Shown: positions 10,422 to 19,943, counted from the stretch's first letter. The stretch: DNA of 64,000 nt from Phenylobacterium sp. (GCF_030693625.1 NZ_JAUYAF010000084.1:39521-103520), one strand, 5' to 3'. Notes: generated by a model not told the origin, from the sequence alone. Numbers and translations: made by a program.

Positions 10422-10447
10422 TTCAGCCCTGCGACTGCGAGGCTGAA
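10422..10447 (+). terminator. Hairpin after bfd
   Basis: Inverted repeat TTCAGCC / GGCTGAA with a 12-nt loop starts 6 nt past the bfd stop. No T-run follows, so it is a weak candidate for a terminator or an attenuating or stabilising hairpin between bfd and bfr. Confidence 0.3.
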
Positions 10448-10527
10448 TCAAGTACAAACATAGGCTTTGACAGCATCCGCTCTGGGCGTGAGGTTGCGCG
10501 CCTGAACGGCGAAGGACGGAGGCTCAC

Positions 10528-11019
10528 ATGCAGGGCGACAAGGCGATCATCCAACTGCTCAACGCGGTCCTGACCAATGAGCTGACGGCGGTGAACCAGT
10601 ACTTCCTGCATGCGCGGATGTACCAGAACTGGGGCCTCGCGAAGCTGGGGGCCATCACCTACGAAGAATCGATCGGCGAGATGAAGCACGCCGACAAGCT
10701 GATCAAGCGCATCCTCTTCCTCGACGGCCTGCCCAATCTGCAGGACCTGCACAAGCTGAGGATCGGTGAGACCGTGCCGGAATGCATGACCTCCGATCTC
10801 GCCGTCGAGGTCAGCGGCCGGGCCGACCAGATCCGCGGCATCAAGCTGTGCGAGGAGTCCGCCGACTACGTCACCCGCCAGATCCTGCGCGAAATCCTCA
10901 CAGACACCGAGGAGCACATCGACTTCCTCGAGACCCAGCTCAGCCTGGTGCGCCAGCTTGGCGAGCAGAACTACCTGCAGAGCGCCATGGGCGAACTCTC
11001 GGGCGGCGAGGGCCACTAA
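10528..11019 (+). CDS. bfr: Bacterioferritin
   Basis: Heme-containing 24-mer iron store, 163 aa. Ferroxidase ligands Glu18, Glu51, His54, Glu94 and His130 and heme-ligand Met52 are present by direct count. Position 127, Glu in E. coli Bfr, is Thr here (segment DTEEH), and E. coli His46/Asp50 of the inner-surface iron site are Glu46/Gly50. So heme binding is expected but the diiron site is atypical. It lies just after bfd, its redox partner. The C-terminal GELSGGEGH tail is unusual. Confidence 0.93.
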   Translation: MQGDKAIIQLLNAVLTNELTAVNQYFLHARMYQNWGLAKLGAITYEESIGEMKHADKLIKRILFLDGLPNLQDLHKLRIGETVPECMTSDLAVEVSGRADQIRGIKLCEESADYVTRQILREILTDTEEHIDFLETQLSLVRQLGEQNYLQSAMGELSGGEGH

Positions 11020-11100
11020 GCGGCGCCGCCGGCCGGCCTGCAGGATCGACTCACGGACAATTGGAGCTAGGCTCGCCCCATAAGGCACCGGGGGGACGGC

Positions 11101-12741
11101 ATGGCTCAGGAAAAGACGCGCGGCGGCAACGGCATGGTGATCGCCGGGGCTTCGGTGGGCACCGTCTTCGAGTGGTATGACTTCTACCTCTACGGCTCGC
11201 TGGCGGGCTTCATCACCCTGCATTTCTTCTCGGGCGTGAACGAGACCACCGGCTACATCTTCGCCCTGCTGGCCTTCGCCGCCGGGTTCGCGGTCCGACC
11301 CTTCGGCGCCCTGGTGTTTGGTCGCCTGGGCGACCTCTGGGGCCGCAAGAACACCTTCCTGGTCACCATGCTGCTGATGGGGCTCTCGACCTTCGCGGTG
11401 GGCCTGCTGCCCGGCTATGACCAGATCGGGGTGGCGGCGCCGGTGCTGCTCATCATCATGCGCCTGATCCAGGGCCTGGCGCTCGGCGGCGAGTATGGCG
11501 GCGCGGCCACCTATGTCGCCGAGCATGCGCCGCCCGGAAAGCGCGGCCTCTACACGAGCTGGATCCAGACCACCGCGACCCTTGGCCTCTTCCTCAGCCT
11601 GGTGGTCATCCTGCTGGTGCGCACGCTGCTGGGAGAGGAGGTCTTCAGGGCCTGGGCCTGGCGCATTCCCTTCCTGGTCTCGGCCCTGCTGCTGGGGGTC
11701 TCCCTGTGGATCCGTCTGAAGCTCAATGAGAGTCCGGTCTTCCAGAAGATGATCGACGAAGGGACCACGTCGAAGAAGCCGCTCACCGAGTCCTTCGGCC
11801 AGTGGAGCAACCTGAAGCTGGTCCTCCTGGCCCTGGCCGGCCTCACCGCTGGCCAGGCGGTGGTCTGGTACACCGGCCAGTTCTACGCCCTGTTCTTCCT
11901 GGAGAAGACGCTCAAGCTGGATGGCGCCCTGGCCAACACCCTGGTGGCCTTCGCCCTGATCCTGGGGGTGCCCTTCTTCGTGGTGTTCGGCTGGCTGTCG
12001 GACAAGATCGGCCGCAAGCCGATCATCATGCTGGGCTGCCTGCTGGCGGCGCTGACCTATTTCCCGATCTTCAAGGCGCTGACCGCCGCGGCCAATCCGG
12101 CCCTGGCCGCCGCAACCGCCAGCAGCCCTGTGACGGTGATCGCTGACCCCGCCGGTTGCGCCTTCCAGTTCGACCCCGTCGGCAAGACCGCCTTCACCTC
12201 CTCCTGCGACGTGGCCAAGTCGGCCCTGGCGACGGCGGGCGTCTCCTACGCCAACCAGGCCGCGCCAGCCGGGACCCTGGCCGTGGTGAAGGTCGGCGAC
12301 GTCGAAGTTTCGAGCCTGGACGGCGCCAGCCTGTCCAAGACGGAGTTCACCGCCGCCAAGACCGCTTGGAGCAAGACCCTCGCGGCCGAGCTGTCCCGCG
12401 CCGGCTATCCCGCCAAGGCGGACTCGGCCTTGGTGAACAAGCCCGCCGTGGTGGGCCTGCTGTTCCTGCTGATGTTCTATGTGACGATGGTCTATGGGCC
12501 GATCGCCGCGGCCCTTGTGGAGATGTTCCCGGCGCGCATCCGCTACACTTCCATGTCCCTGCCCTATCACATCGGCAACGGCTGGTTCGGCGGCTTCCTA
12601 CCCACCACGGCCTTCGCCATGGTCGCGGCCACGGGCAACATCTACTACGGCCTCTGGTATCCCATCGTCATCGCCGCGGTGACGGTGGTGGTGGGCGTCT
12701 TCTTCGTGAAGGAGATGCGCGGAGCCAATATCGACGCCTGA
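11101..12741 (+). CDS. MFS transporter, metabolite:H+ symporter family, with large loop insert
   Basis: Inner-membrane transporter, 546 aa. The N-terminus GTVFEWYDFYLYGSLAG, RPFGALVFGRLGD, and RLIQGLALGGEYGGAATYVAEH are typical of the MHS (ProP/ShiA/KgtP) family of proton symporters for organic acids or osmolytes. About 110 residues (roughly 335-445) are inserted between late membrane segments, rich in Ala/Ser/Thr with two Cys (AGCAFQFD and TSSCDVAK), probably an extracytoplasmic domain closed by a disulfide. GGGG ribosome site 5 nt before ATG. Substrate unknown; neighbours give no clue. Confidence 0.88.
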   Translation: MAQEKTRGGNGMVIAGASVGTVFEWYDFYLYGSLAGFITLHFFSGVNETTGYIFALLAFAAGFAVRPFGALVFGRLGDLWGRKNTFLVTMLLMGLSTFAVGLLPGYDQIGVAAPVLLIIMRLIQGLALGGEYGGAATYVAEHAPPGKRGLYTSWIQTTATLGLFLSLVVILLVRTLLGEEVFRAWAWRIPFLVSALLLGVSLWIRLKLNESPVFQKMIDEGTTSKKPLTESFGQWSNLKLVLLALAGLTAGQAVVWYTGQFYALFFLEKTLKLDGALANTLVAFALILGVPFFVVFGWLSDKIGRKPIIMLGCLLAALTYFPIFKALTAAANPALAAATASSPVTVIADPAGCAFQFDPVGKTAFTSSCDVAKSALATAGVSYANQAAPAGTLAVVKVGDVEVSSLDGASLSKTEFTAAKTAWSKTLAAELSRAGYPAKADSALVNKPAVVGLLFLLMFYVTMVYGPIAAALVEMFPARIRYTSMSLPYHIGNGWFGGFLPTTAFAMVAATGNIYYGLWYPIVIAAVTVVVGVFFVKEMRGANIDA

Positions 12742-12761
12742 GGATATGCGGGGCGCCGAAC

Positions 12762-14612
12762 CTAGGCCGCCGCGTCTCCGAACTGCAGGGACGCCAGGCG
12801 CGCATACAGGCCGCTCTTGGTGATCAGCTCGTGGTGGCTGCCCTGTTCGACCACGCGGCCCTTGTCCATGACGATGATCCGGTCGGCCTTCAGCACAGTG
12901 GCCAAACGGTGAGCGATCACCAGGGTGGTGTGCCCCACCATGGCCTCCTCCAGGGCCTTCTGGACCAGGCGCTCGTTCTCGGCGTCCAGGGCGCTGGTGG
13001 CTTCGTCCAGCAACAGGATCGGGGTCTCACGGATCAGGGCCCGCGCGATGGCCAGGCGCTGGCGCTGACCGCCAGACAGGCTGCGGGCGCGCTCCCCGAG
13101 CGGGGTGTCGAATCCCTGAGGCAGGGCGTCGAGGAAATCGTCGGCCTGGGCCGCGCGGGCGGCGGCGCGCACGGCTTCGAGGTCGGCGTTGGCCCTGCCA
13201 AAGCGGATGTTATCCAGGGCTGAGCCGGAGAACAGGGGCGAGTCCTGGGCCACCAGGGCCATGCGGGCGCGGACCTCAGCCGGATCGGCCTCGCGAACGT
13301 CGACGCCGTCCACCTTCACCGTGCCGAATTGGGGATCATAGAAGCGCAGCAGCAGGCGGAAGACGGTGCTCTTGCCTGCGCCGGAGGGACCCACCAGGGC
13401 CACCCGCTCGCCTGGCGCCACCCGCAGGTCGAAGCCCTGCAAGGCCGGCAGGTCGGCGCGTCCGGGATAGGCGAAGGTGATGTTGGAGAACTCGATCTCA
13501 CCGCGGGCCGGAGCCGGCAGATGCTTGGGGACGGCGGGCGCAGCGATCCCCGGCTTGGCGGCCAGCAGGTCGGAGACCCGCTCCATGGCGCCGGCGGCCT
13601 TCTGGACGTCACCCCAGGTCTCGCCCAAGGCCCCGACCGAACCCGCCGCCATGACGGAAAGGAAGGCGAACTGGAACAGCGCGCCCCAGCTCATGTCGCC
13701 CCGCAGGCCCGCATGGACGCCGATCCAGAAGATGCCGACAACGCCTCCGAACACCAGGGTGATCACCGCGGCGATCATTCCGGCCCGCGCCGTCATGCGC
13801 CGCAGGGAGGTGGCGAAGGAGGCCTCTACGGCGGCGCCGAACACCTTGGCGCCGGCCGCCTCACGCCCGAAGGCCTGGACGGTCTCCAGCGCGTCCAGGG
13901 TTTCGCCGGCATGGCCCACGGCCTGGGCGAACTGGTCCTGGGTCGAGGCGGTCAGCTTGCGCACCCGACGACCGAACAGGAACAGAGGCGCGATGATCAG
14001 CGGGATCAGCAGCACCACCATGCCGGTCAGGTGCGGGCTGACGATGAGCATCAGGATCAGGGCGCCGATCAGCATCAGCAGGTTTCGCAGGGCCACCGAG
14101 ATGGAGGTGCTGATCAGGCTCTCGACGATCTGGATGTCGGTGGTCAGTCGCGACAGCACCTCGCCGGTGCGCATGTGCAGGAAGAAGGCGGGGTCGAGGG
14201 TCAGGATGTGGGCGTAGGCCGCCTTGCGCAGGTCGGCGACGATCCGCTCCCCCAGCTTGGTGACGAAGAAATAGCGCAGGGCCGAGGAGACGGCCAAGGC
14301 GACGGCCACCACCCCCATCAGCCAGAACCACTGGTCCACCGAGGCCCCGGTGGTGCGGGCCTCGGTCAGGTGGTCCACCAGCAGCCGCACGGCGCCAGAC
14401 AGGGCCAGGGTGGAGAGCGCGGCGGTGACCAGGAAGAGCCCGGCCAGGCCGACATCGCCCATATGGGCCCGCAGGAAGGGGTTGAGCGCGGCCAGCGGCT
14501 TGATATTGCGGCTCTTGGGGCGCCGTTCGGCGGCTTCGGAGATATCCTGGGCGAGAGACGCACCCGCGGTCGGTCGGCCCTCGACGGCCGGCCCAGACCC
14601 AAAATCACTCAT
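12762..14612 (-). CDS. ABC exporter, fused membrane and ATPase domains
   Basis: A 616-aa half-transporter: six membrane segments in residues about 50-330, then an ATPase domain with Walker A GPSGAGKST, signature LSGGQRQRLAIARAL, Walker B ILLLDEATSALD and the H-loop IAHRLAT. It resembles MsbA/multidrug or lipid exporters, acting as a dimer in the inner membrane. The long soluble N-terminus (about 45 residues) is common in this alphaproteobacterial subgroup. It is divergent from rpmE. Substrate cannot be read from the sequence. Confidence 0.9.
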   Translation of the reverse strand: MSDFGSGPAVEGRPTAGASLAQDISEAAERRPKSRNIKPLAALNPFLRAHMGDVGLAGLFLVTAALSTLALSGAVRLLVDHLTEARTTGASVDQWFWLMGVVAVALAVSSALRYFFVTKLGERIVADLRKAAYAHILTLDPAFFLHMRTGEVLSRLTTDIQIVESLISTSISVALRNLLMLIGALILMLIVSPHLTGMVVLLIPLIIAPLFLFGRRVRKLTASTQDQFAQAVGHAGETLDALETVQAFGREAAGAKVFGAAVEASFATSLRRMTARAGMIAAVITLVFGGVVGIFWIGVHAGLRGDMSWGALFQFAFLSVMAAGSVGALGETWGDVQKAAGAMERVSDLLAAKPGIAAPAVPKHLPAPARGEIEFSNITFAYPGRADLPALQGFDLRVAPGERVALVGPSGAGKSTVFRLLLRFYDPQFGTVKVDGVDVREADPAEVRARMALVAQDSPLFSGSALDNIRFGRANADLEAVRAAARAAQADDFLDALPQGFDTPLGERARSLSGGQRQRLAIARALIRETPILLLDEATSALDAENERLVQKALEEAMVGHTTLVIAHRLATVLKADRIIVMDKGRVVEQGSHHELITKSGLYARLASLQFGDAAA

Positions 14613-14731
14613 GAAAACCCGCGCCCTTGCTCTTGCCCCGCCTTTTCCTGTATAGGCGCGGCTCCGTTCGATCCGCCTAGCTGGCGGAGCGATTATTCTA
14701 TGGCCGCTCCTTTACGTCGGATGCCCGCGCG

Positions 14732-14956
14732 ATGAAACAAGACACCCACCCCGACTACCACTTCATCAATGTGGTGATGGTCGACGGCACCACCTACCAG
14801 ACGCGCTCCACCTACGGGAAAGAGGGCGCGACCCTGAATCTGGATATCGATCCGAAGACGCACCCGGCCTGGACCGGCGGCAACCAGCAGCTGCTGGACC
14901 GTGGCGGCCGCGTCTCGCGCTTCAACGCCAAGTTCGGCGCCTTCACCCGCAAGTAA
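14732..14956 (+). CDS. rpmE: Ribosomal protein L31
   Basis: L31 of 74 aa ([20 protein letters not shown]...), a component of the 50S subunit. It lacks the cysteines of the zinc-binding form, so it is the Cys-less alphaproteobacterial variety. An intrinsic terminator lies 42 nt after the stop. It stands between the ABC exporter and rcdA. Confidence 0.95.
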   Translation: MKQDTHPDYHFINVVMVDGTTYQTRSTYGKEGATLNLDIDPKTHPAWTGGNQQLLDRGGRVSRFNAKFGAFTRK

Positions 14957-14997
14957 GCGCTGCGGCCCCCGTGGCCGCACGCGACTTTCGAGCACAA

Positions 14998-15030
14998 GAA
15001 AAACGCCGCGTGGATCACGCGGCGTTTTTT
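14998..15030 (+). terminator. Intrinsic terminator of rpmE
   Basis: Stem AAACGCCGCG / CGCGGCGTTT with a 7-nt loop, followed by a T-run (TTTTTT). A-rich sequence on the other side lets it work for rcdA on the minus strand too. Confidence 0.88.
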
Positions 15031-15064
15031 GCTGTCTGGATGTCGAGGCTTTGCCTCCGGGGGG

Positions 15065-15577
15065 TCAACCCCCGAAGGCGGTCCGCAGGCGGTCGAACTG
15101 GGACTGCACCGGGTTCGGGGTCTCGACGTCGGTGTCTTCGATATACATGCGGCGGTCCAGATGGCGGACGCGCTCATAGAGGCGCTCGGAGCGATCCAGC
15201 AGCAGCAGCAGGCCGCTGGGCAGGTCTTCGGCGGTGTCGTGGCCCGGACGGCAGACGTCCTCGGCTCCAAGCCGATAGCGCTCGTCGCAGGCGCCTTCCG
15301 GCGGCATGTCGCCCTCGCGCACGGCGCGCTGCACCAGCAGCCAGGAGGCCACCTGCATCAGCCGCGTAGTGAGGCGCATGCTCTCGCCGGCATAGGCGAG
15401 CGCCGCGTTGCGCGACAGCAGCTTGGATTCCTGGCGCCCGGAGCCGTCCAGATAGCCGGCGGTCTCCTCCACGAGGTCCATGCCCTCCTGGAAGGTCCGG
15501 TCAAAAAGCTCGGACCGCGCGAAGTCCTGGATCACGTCCGCGCGCCAGGCCCCCGCCGGCTGGTTTCCATCGCTCAT
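15065..15577 (-). CDS. rcdA: DUF1465 protein, RcdA-type ClpXP adaptor
   Basis: A 170-aa, largely helical protein of the DUF1465 family, to which Caulobacter RcdA belongs. RcdA works with CpdR and PopA to deliver CtrA and other substrates to ClpXP at the cell pole. Conserved-looking parts are FDRTFQEGMDLVEETAGYLDG, LTTRLMQVASWLLVQRAV and the acidic/aromatic C-terminus. ATG 15577 is preferred over GTG 15583 because a GGGGAC site is about 9 nt away. The link with DUF1192 upstream on the same strand supports the call. The role is from the family, not shown directly. Confidence 0.72.
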   Translation of the reverse strand: MSDGNQPAGAWRADVIQDFARSELFDRTFQEGMDLVEETAGYLDGSGRQESKLLSRNAALAYAGESMRLTTRLMQVASWLLVQRAVREGDMPPEGACDERYRLGAEDVCRPGHDTAEDLPSGLLLLLDRSERLYERVRHLDRRMYIEDTDVETPNPVQSQFDRLRTAFGG

Positions 15578-15714
15578 GACCACAAAGTCCCCGACTGAAA
15601 ATTCGTCCGCGCCCAGATGCGCTGTCTGGTCCTAGCTGGTGCAACCGCCGTGCCAAACCCGCTCCGTCTGCGACAGATACGCCCCCTTATGCCTAACCAG
15701 GCCCTAACCGCCCC

Positions 15715-15921
15715 CTAATCCGGGGGAGAACCGAATAGAGCGTCCGCCGCCTGCCGGGTCGCCTTCTTCTTCTCGATCTGCGCCTGGCAGCGGGCGATCT
15801 CCGCCTGCAGCATCTCAATACGCTCCTCGAGCTCGGCGACGCCGTAGAGCTCCAGGTCCTCGCGGACCGCTTCCGTCAGCCGTTGGCCACGGCCGATCCG
15901 AACCTCTGCGGGCTCCTCCAT
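15715..15921 (-). CDS. DUF1192 small coiled-coil protein
   Basis: A 68-aa acidic protein starting at ATG 15921, with a strong GGGAGG ribosome site. LYGVAELEERIEMLQAEIARCQAQIEKKK forms a short coiled coil ending in a basic stretch. This is the DUF1192 pattern, common in alphaproteobacteria beside DUF1465 genes. Function unknown; position 138 bp before rcdA on the same strand suggests co-expression. Confidence 0.8.
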   Translation of the reverse strand: MEEPAEVRIGRGQRLTEAVREDLELYGVAELEERIEMLQAEIARCQAQIEKKKATRQAADALFGSPPD

Positions 15922-16004
15922 GGAAGACCTCCCTTTGCCGGTTCCGTTTCTGCGCCTATCTGAACCCCCAACGACACCCATACGCAAGACCAGGGAGGCC
16001 ACAG

Positions 16005-16982
16005 ATGAGCCAGACGGACATGACCGCCATCGCCGTCGAGGGTGGCAAGGGCTCCGCCGCCGACATGAAGGCCGTGCAGCTGCCGCGTCCGGAGGCCGGC
16101 CCTGGGCAGATCCTGATCAAGGTGGCCCATGCCGGCGTCAACCGCCCTGACCTGATCCAGCGCATGGGCTTCTACCCCCCGCCCCCCGGTTCCCCCGACA
16201 CCATGGGCCTTGAGGTCTCCGGCGAGGTGGTCACCGGCGCGGGCCGCTGGAAGGCGGGTGATCAGGTCACCGCCCTGCTGGGCGGCGGCGGCTATGCGGA
16301 ATACGCCGTGGTGGACGCCCGCCATGCCCTGCCGATCCCCAAGGGGCTGTCCCTGCTGGAGGCCGCGGCCCTGCCGGAAACGGTCTTCACCGTCTTCGCC
16401 AACGTCTTCGAGCATGGGAGCCTGAAGGCCGGCGAGACCTTCCTGGTGCACGGCGCCACCTCGGGCATCGGCACCACGGCGATCCAGATGGCCAAGGCGG
16501 CCGGCGCCAAGGTGATCGCCACGGCGCGCGGCGCGGGCAAGGCCGCCGAGGCCAAGGCGCTCGGCGCCGACGTGGTGGTGGACACCACGGCCGAGGACTT
16601 CGCCGAGGTCGCCAAGCGTGAGGGCGGCGTCGACGTGATCCTCGACATGGTCGGCGGCGACTATTTCGCCAAGGGCCTGGACGCCCTGAAGACCGGCGGC
16701 CGGATCGTGTTCATCGCCAGCCTGGGCGGCGGCGAGGTGGCCCTGCCGATCGGCAAGTTGATGATGAAAAGGGCCACGGTGACCGGCTCGACCCTGCGGC
16801 CCCGCAGCCTGGACGAGAAGGCGCGATTGGCGGCGGCGGTGGAGGCCACAGTCTGGCCCTGGATCGAAGCCGGGAAGCTGCGTCCCCGGATCGACGCCAG
16901 CTTCCCCCTGGCGGAGGCGGGAAAGGCCCACGCGCACCTCGAGGGCGGGGCGCACGTGGGCAAGGTGATGTTGACGGCCTAA
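16005..16982 (+). CDS. NAD(P)H:quinone oxidoreductase (PIG3/QOR-type MDR)
   Basis: Medium-chain dehydrogenase without zinc sites, 325 aa. The GroES-like N-terminus holds AGVNRPDLIQRMGFYPPPPG, typical of the PIG3/TP53I3 subgroup, and the Rossmann domain has HGATSGIGTTAIQMAKAAGA. It likely reduces quinones by one electron using NADPH. The last 4 bp overlap the 3' end of the nitrate ATPase gene on the other strand. Substrate is inferred from family. Confidence 0.9.
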   Translation: MSQTDMTAIAVEGGKGSAADMKAVQLPRPEAGPGQILIKVAHAGVNRPDLIQRMGFYPPPPGSPDTMGLEVSGEVVTGAGRWKAGDQVTALLGGGGYAEYAVVDARHALPIPKGLSLLEAAALPETVFTVFANVFEHGSLKAGETFLVHGATSGIGTTAIQMAKAAGAKVIATARGAGKAAEAKALGADVVVDTTAEDFAEVAKREGGVDVILDMVGGDYFAKGLDALKTGGRIVFIASLGGGEVALPIGKLMMKRATVTGSTLRPRSLDEKARLAAAVEATVWPWIEAGKLRPRIDASFPLAEAGKAHAHLEGGAHVGKVMLTA

Positions 16983-17764
16983 GCTGCGCGGCGGGCGTAG
17001 AGGAACTCGATCACCGAGGCCCGGGCGCCGACATAGGTCGGGTTCCCGGCGACCGCGAGCCGGTCCCGCGGCCGGGCCAGGTCCACGCTGAGGATCTGGC
17101 CGACCCCGGCGCGGGGGCCGTTGGTCATCATCACGATGCGGTCCGAGAGCAGCACCGCCTCGTCGACATCGTGGGTGATCATCAGGACGGTGTTCTTCAG
17201 CGCCGTCTGAATCTCCATGACACTGTCCTGCAGATGGGCGCGGGTCAGGGCGTCCAGGGCGCCGAAGGGTTCGTCCAGCAGCAGCACCTTGGGCTGCATG
17301 GCCAGGGCCCGGGCGATGCCGACCCGCTGCTTCATGCCGCCGGAGATTTCCGAGGGGCGCTTGTCGCGGGCGGCGGTCATCTTGACCAGGTCCAGGTTGT
17401 GCAGGGTCCAGTCGCGGCGCTCGGCGGCGGACTTCTTGCCGGCGAACACCTTGTCCACCGCCAGGCGGACATTTTCCTGCACCGACAGCCAGGGCAGCAG
17501 GGAGTGGTTCTGAAACACCACCGCCCGCTCCGGCCCCGGCGCCTCCACAGCCTCGCGGTCGAGGATCACCGCGCCCGTGGTCACCGGGATCAGGCCCGCC
17601 ACCACATTGAGCAGCGTGGATTTCCCGCAGCCGGAGTGGCCGATGATGGAGACGAACTCCCCCTGGTCGACCTGCAGGTTGATGTCGCGCAGCACCTCCG
17701 AACGGCTCGCGCCCTTCTGGAAGGTGACGCCGACGGCTTCGATGGAGAGATAGGCCTTGGCCAT
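16979..17764 (-). CDS. ABC transporter ATPase, nitrate/sulfonate family
   Basis: A 261-aa ATPase with Walker [10 protein letters not shown], signature [15 protein letters not shown], Walker [13 protein letters not shown] and the switch His (MITHDVDEA). It resembles NrtD/SsuB/TauB. Last gene of the porin-binding protein-permease-ATPase operon, 12 nt after the permease. Together with the ANTAR-type leader upstream, the likely substrate is nitrate or nitrite. Confidence 0.92.
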   Translation of the reverse strand: MAKAYLSIEAVGVTFQKGASRSEVLRDINLQVDQGEFVSIIGHSGCGKSTLLNVVAGLIPVTTGAVILDREAVEAPGPERAVVFQNHSLLPWLSVQENVRLAVDKVFAGKKSAAERRDWTLHNLDLVKMTAARDKRPSEISGGMKQRVGIARALAMQPKVLLLDEPFGALDALTRAHLQDSVMEIQTALKNTVLMITHDVDEAVLLSDRIVMMTNGPRAGVGQILSVDLARPRDRLAVAGNPTYVGARASVIEFLYARRAA

Positions 17765-17775
17765 GGTCAGGCTCC

Positions 17776-18651
17776 TTAGCTCAGCGCGTCGCCGCGCGAG
17801 ACGATGCGGCCGGCGAAGGCCACGATGCGGTCCAGGAAGAAGCCGGTGAGACCGACCCAGGCCAGGGCCACGACGATGTCGGAGATCCGCGACGCATTGT
17901 ACTGGTCCCAGATGAAGAAGCCGACGCCGACGCCGCCCAGCAGCATCTCCGAGGCGACGATGGCCAGCCAGCTCATGCCCACGCCGATGCGCAGGCCGGT
18001 GAAGATGTAAGGGGTGGTGGCCGGCAGCAGGATCTTGAAGAAGTACTCCACCGGAGACAATCGCAGCACCCGGGCGACGTTGACGTAATCGTCGGGAATG
18101 TTCCGCACGCCGACGGCCGTGTTGATGATGATCGGCCAGATCGAGGTCACGAAGATCACGAACAGGGCCGAGGGGTTGGCCTCGTGGAAGGCGGCCAGCG
18201 AGATCGGCAGCCAGGCCAGGGGCGGCACTGTCCGCAACACCTGGAAGATTGGATCCAGACCCCGGTGCGCCCAGCGGTTGGCGCCGATCAGCACCCCCAG
18301 CAGCACCCCGCAGACGGCCGAGATGGAGAAGCCCAGGGCCACCCGCTGCAGGCTGGTGGCGATATGCCAGAAGAGGCCCTTGTCCACCCCGCCGCGGTCA
18401 TAGAACGGGTCGACAATCAGCTCGCGGGATTCCAGCCAGATGCGCGAGGGCGAGGGCAGGCCGTCATAGGAGTCGCCGCACGCCAGCTGCCAGACGGTCA
18501 TGATGATCAGCAGGGTGAAGGCCGGCGGCAGGACGGCCGCCGCCGTCGCCGAGGCCCGCCGCGTCAGCCCGGCGAAGGGCTGGGGTGGCGGGTCGGGAAG
18601 GTCCACGGCGACCGGTTGGCTGGCGGTGAATTCAGGCTTGGGGAAACTCAT
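17776..18651 (-). CDS. ABC transporter permease, nitrate type
   Basis: A 291-aa inner-membrane permease. The frame is open into the upstream gene; ATG 18651 (MSFPKPEFTAS) gives the usual length. Six hydrophobic segments and the EAA-type loop are present (VARVLRLSPVEYFFKILLP). DPIFQVLRTVPPLAWLPISL is typical of NrtB/SsuC/TauC permeases. It lies 11 nt after the binding-protein gene. Confidence 0.91.
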   Translation of the reverse strand: MSFPKPEFTASQPVAVDLPDPPPQPFAGLTRRASATAAAVLPPAFTLLIIMTVWQLACGDSYDGLPSPSRIWLESRELIVDPFYDRGGVDKGLFWHIATSLQRVALGFSISAVCGVLLGVLIGANRWAHRGLDPIFQVLRTVPPLAWLPISLAAFHEANPSALFVIFVTSIWPIIINTAVGVRNIPDDYVNVARVLRLSPVEYFFKILLPATTPYIFTGLRIGVGMSWLAIVASEMLLGGVGVGFFIWDQYNASRISDIVVALAWVGLTGFFLDRIVAFAGRIVSRGDALS

Positions 18652-18662
18652 CGGCGCGCGCC

Positions 18663-19943
18663 CTAGACCAGTTTCTTGATGGGCTGGCTGGCGAGGTAGG
18701 CGGCCGGGTTGGCGGGGTCGAAGACCTTGCCGTCGAAGAAGCGCTCCACGCCGCGGCTGTCGCCGGCCGGGGCCGGTTGGCCGATTGCGGCAGCCGCCGC
18801 TCGCCAGATGTCGGAGCGGTTGACCTTGTTCACCAGGGCCTTGGTGTTGGTGGCCCTGGGCAGGACGCCCCAGCGCACGTTCTCGGTGGCGAACCACAGA
18901 TCGTGGGACTTGAAGGGGAAGCTGGCGTTGTCGGCCCAGAACTTCATGGTGTGGGGCGACTTGGCGACCTTGCGTCCGTCGCCATAGTCGATGGTCCCTT
19001 GCAGGCGCGGCAGGATGTCGCCCATGGGCACGTTGATATACTGCCGCCCCGAGACGATGGAGCACATGGCCGGGCGGTTGCTCATCTTGTCGCACCAGAG
19101 CTGGGCCTCCAGCACCGCGGCGGTGAGCGCCTTGGCGGCGCGCGGATAGCGGTCCACCCAGTCGGCGCGCATGCCGAGCGCCTTCTCGGGGTGGTTCATC
19201 CAGATCTCGCTGGTGGTGGTGGCGGTGTAGCCGATCCTCTGGTTCACGGTCTGGGCGTTCCAGGGTTCACCGACGCAGAAGGCGTCCTGGGTGCCGGCCT
19301 TCAGGTTGGCCACCATCTGCGGGGGCGGGATGACGATGGTGGAGACGTCGGTCTCGGGATTGATGCCGGCCGCCGCCAGCCAGTAACGGATCCACAGGTC
19401 GTGGGTCCCGCCCCGGAAGGTCATGGCGATCTTGGCCGGGTTCTTGGCCGCCTTGAGCTGGGCGAACTTGGCCTTGGCGCCGCTGGCGTCGAGGCCGACC
19501 TTCACAGCCTTGAGGTCGTTGCCCACGGAGATGGCCTGACCGTTGGTGTTCAACCGGGCCAGGATGTACATCGGCAGCGGCTTGCCCCCGGTCTGGACCC
19601 CCAGGGTGAACTGCAGGGGCATGGGCGACAGGATGTGCGCCCCGTCGATGCCGCCGCCGCCCGATCCCAGCACCAGGTTGTCGCGAGTGGCGGCCCAGGA
19701 GGCCTGTTTCACCACCTCCACATCCGGCAGGCCGTGCTTGGCGAACAGGCCGCGCTCCTTGGCGATGATCAGGGGCGAGGCGTCGGTCAGCGCGATGAAG
19801 CCCATCCGCGCCTTGGCCACCTCGGGGCCCGCGCCCGCGGCGAAGGCGCCGGAGGGCAAGGCGGCCTTAGCGGCCGCCAGGGTGGCGGCCGTGGCGAAGA
19901 TGGCGTTGCGGCGGGTCAGGCCAGCGTCGGTCTTGTCGGTCAT
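18663..19943 (-). CDS. Tat-exported nitrate-type ABC substrate-binding protein
   Basis: A 426-aa NrtA/CmpA-family binding protein. Start at ATG 19943 (MTDKTDAGLTRRNAIFATAA) gives a clear twin-arginine signal. Mature domain motifs: GFIALTDASPLIIAKERGLF near the N-terminus, NLVLGSGGGGIDGAHILSPMP, and AFCVGEPWNAQTV in the binding cleft. The length and these motifs point to nitrate, nitrite or bicarbonate rather than sulfonates. It follows the porin by 13 nt. The open frame upstream to 20054 overlaps the porin and is not used. Confidence 0.9.
   Translation of the reverse strand: MTDKTDAGLTRRNAIFATAATLAAAKAALPSGAFAAGAGPEVAKARMGFIALTDASPLIIAKERGLFAKHGLPDVEVVKQASWAATRDNLVLGSGGGGIDGAHILSPMPLQFTLGVQTGGKPLPMYILARLNTNGQAISVGNDLKAVKVGLDASGAKAKFAQLKAAKNPAKIAMTFRGGTHDLWIRYWLAAAGINPETDVSTIVIPPPQMVANLKAGTQDAFCVGEPWNAQTVNQRIGYTATTTSEIWMNHPEKALGMRADWVDRYPRAAKALTAAVLEAQLWCDKMSNRPAMCSIVSGRQYINVPMGDILPRLQGTIDYGDGRKVAKSPHTMKFWADNASFPFKSHDLWFATENVRWGVLPRATNTKALVNKVNRSDIWRAAAAAIGQPAPAGDSRGVERFFDGKVFDPANPAAYLASQPIKKLV

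Noticed and set aside
10423-12570. 715-aa minus-strand frame antisense to bfr and the MHS transporter
   Set aside because: Gly/His/Gln/Arg-rich shadow translation without domains or a ribosome site; the sense genes have clear family motifs.
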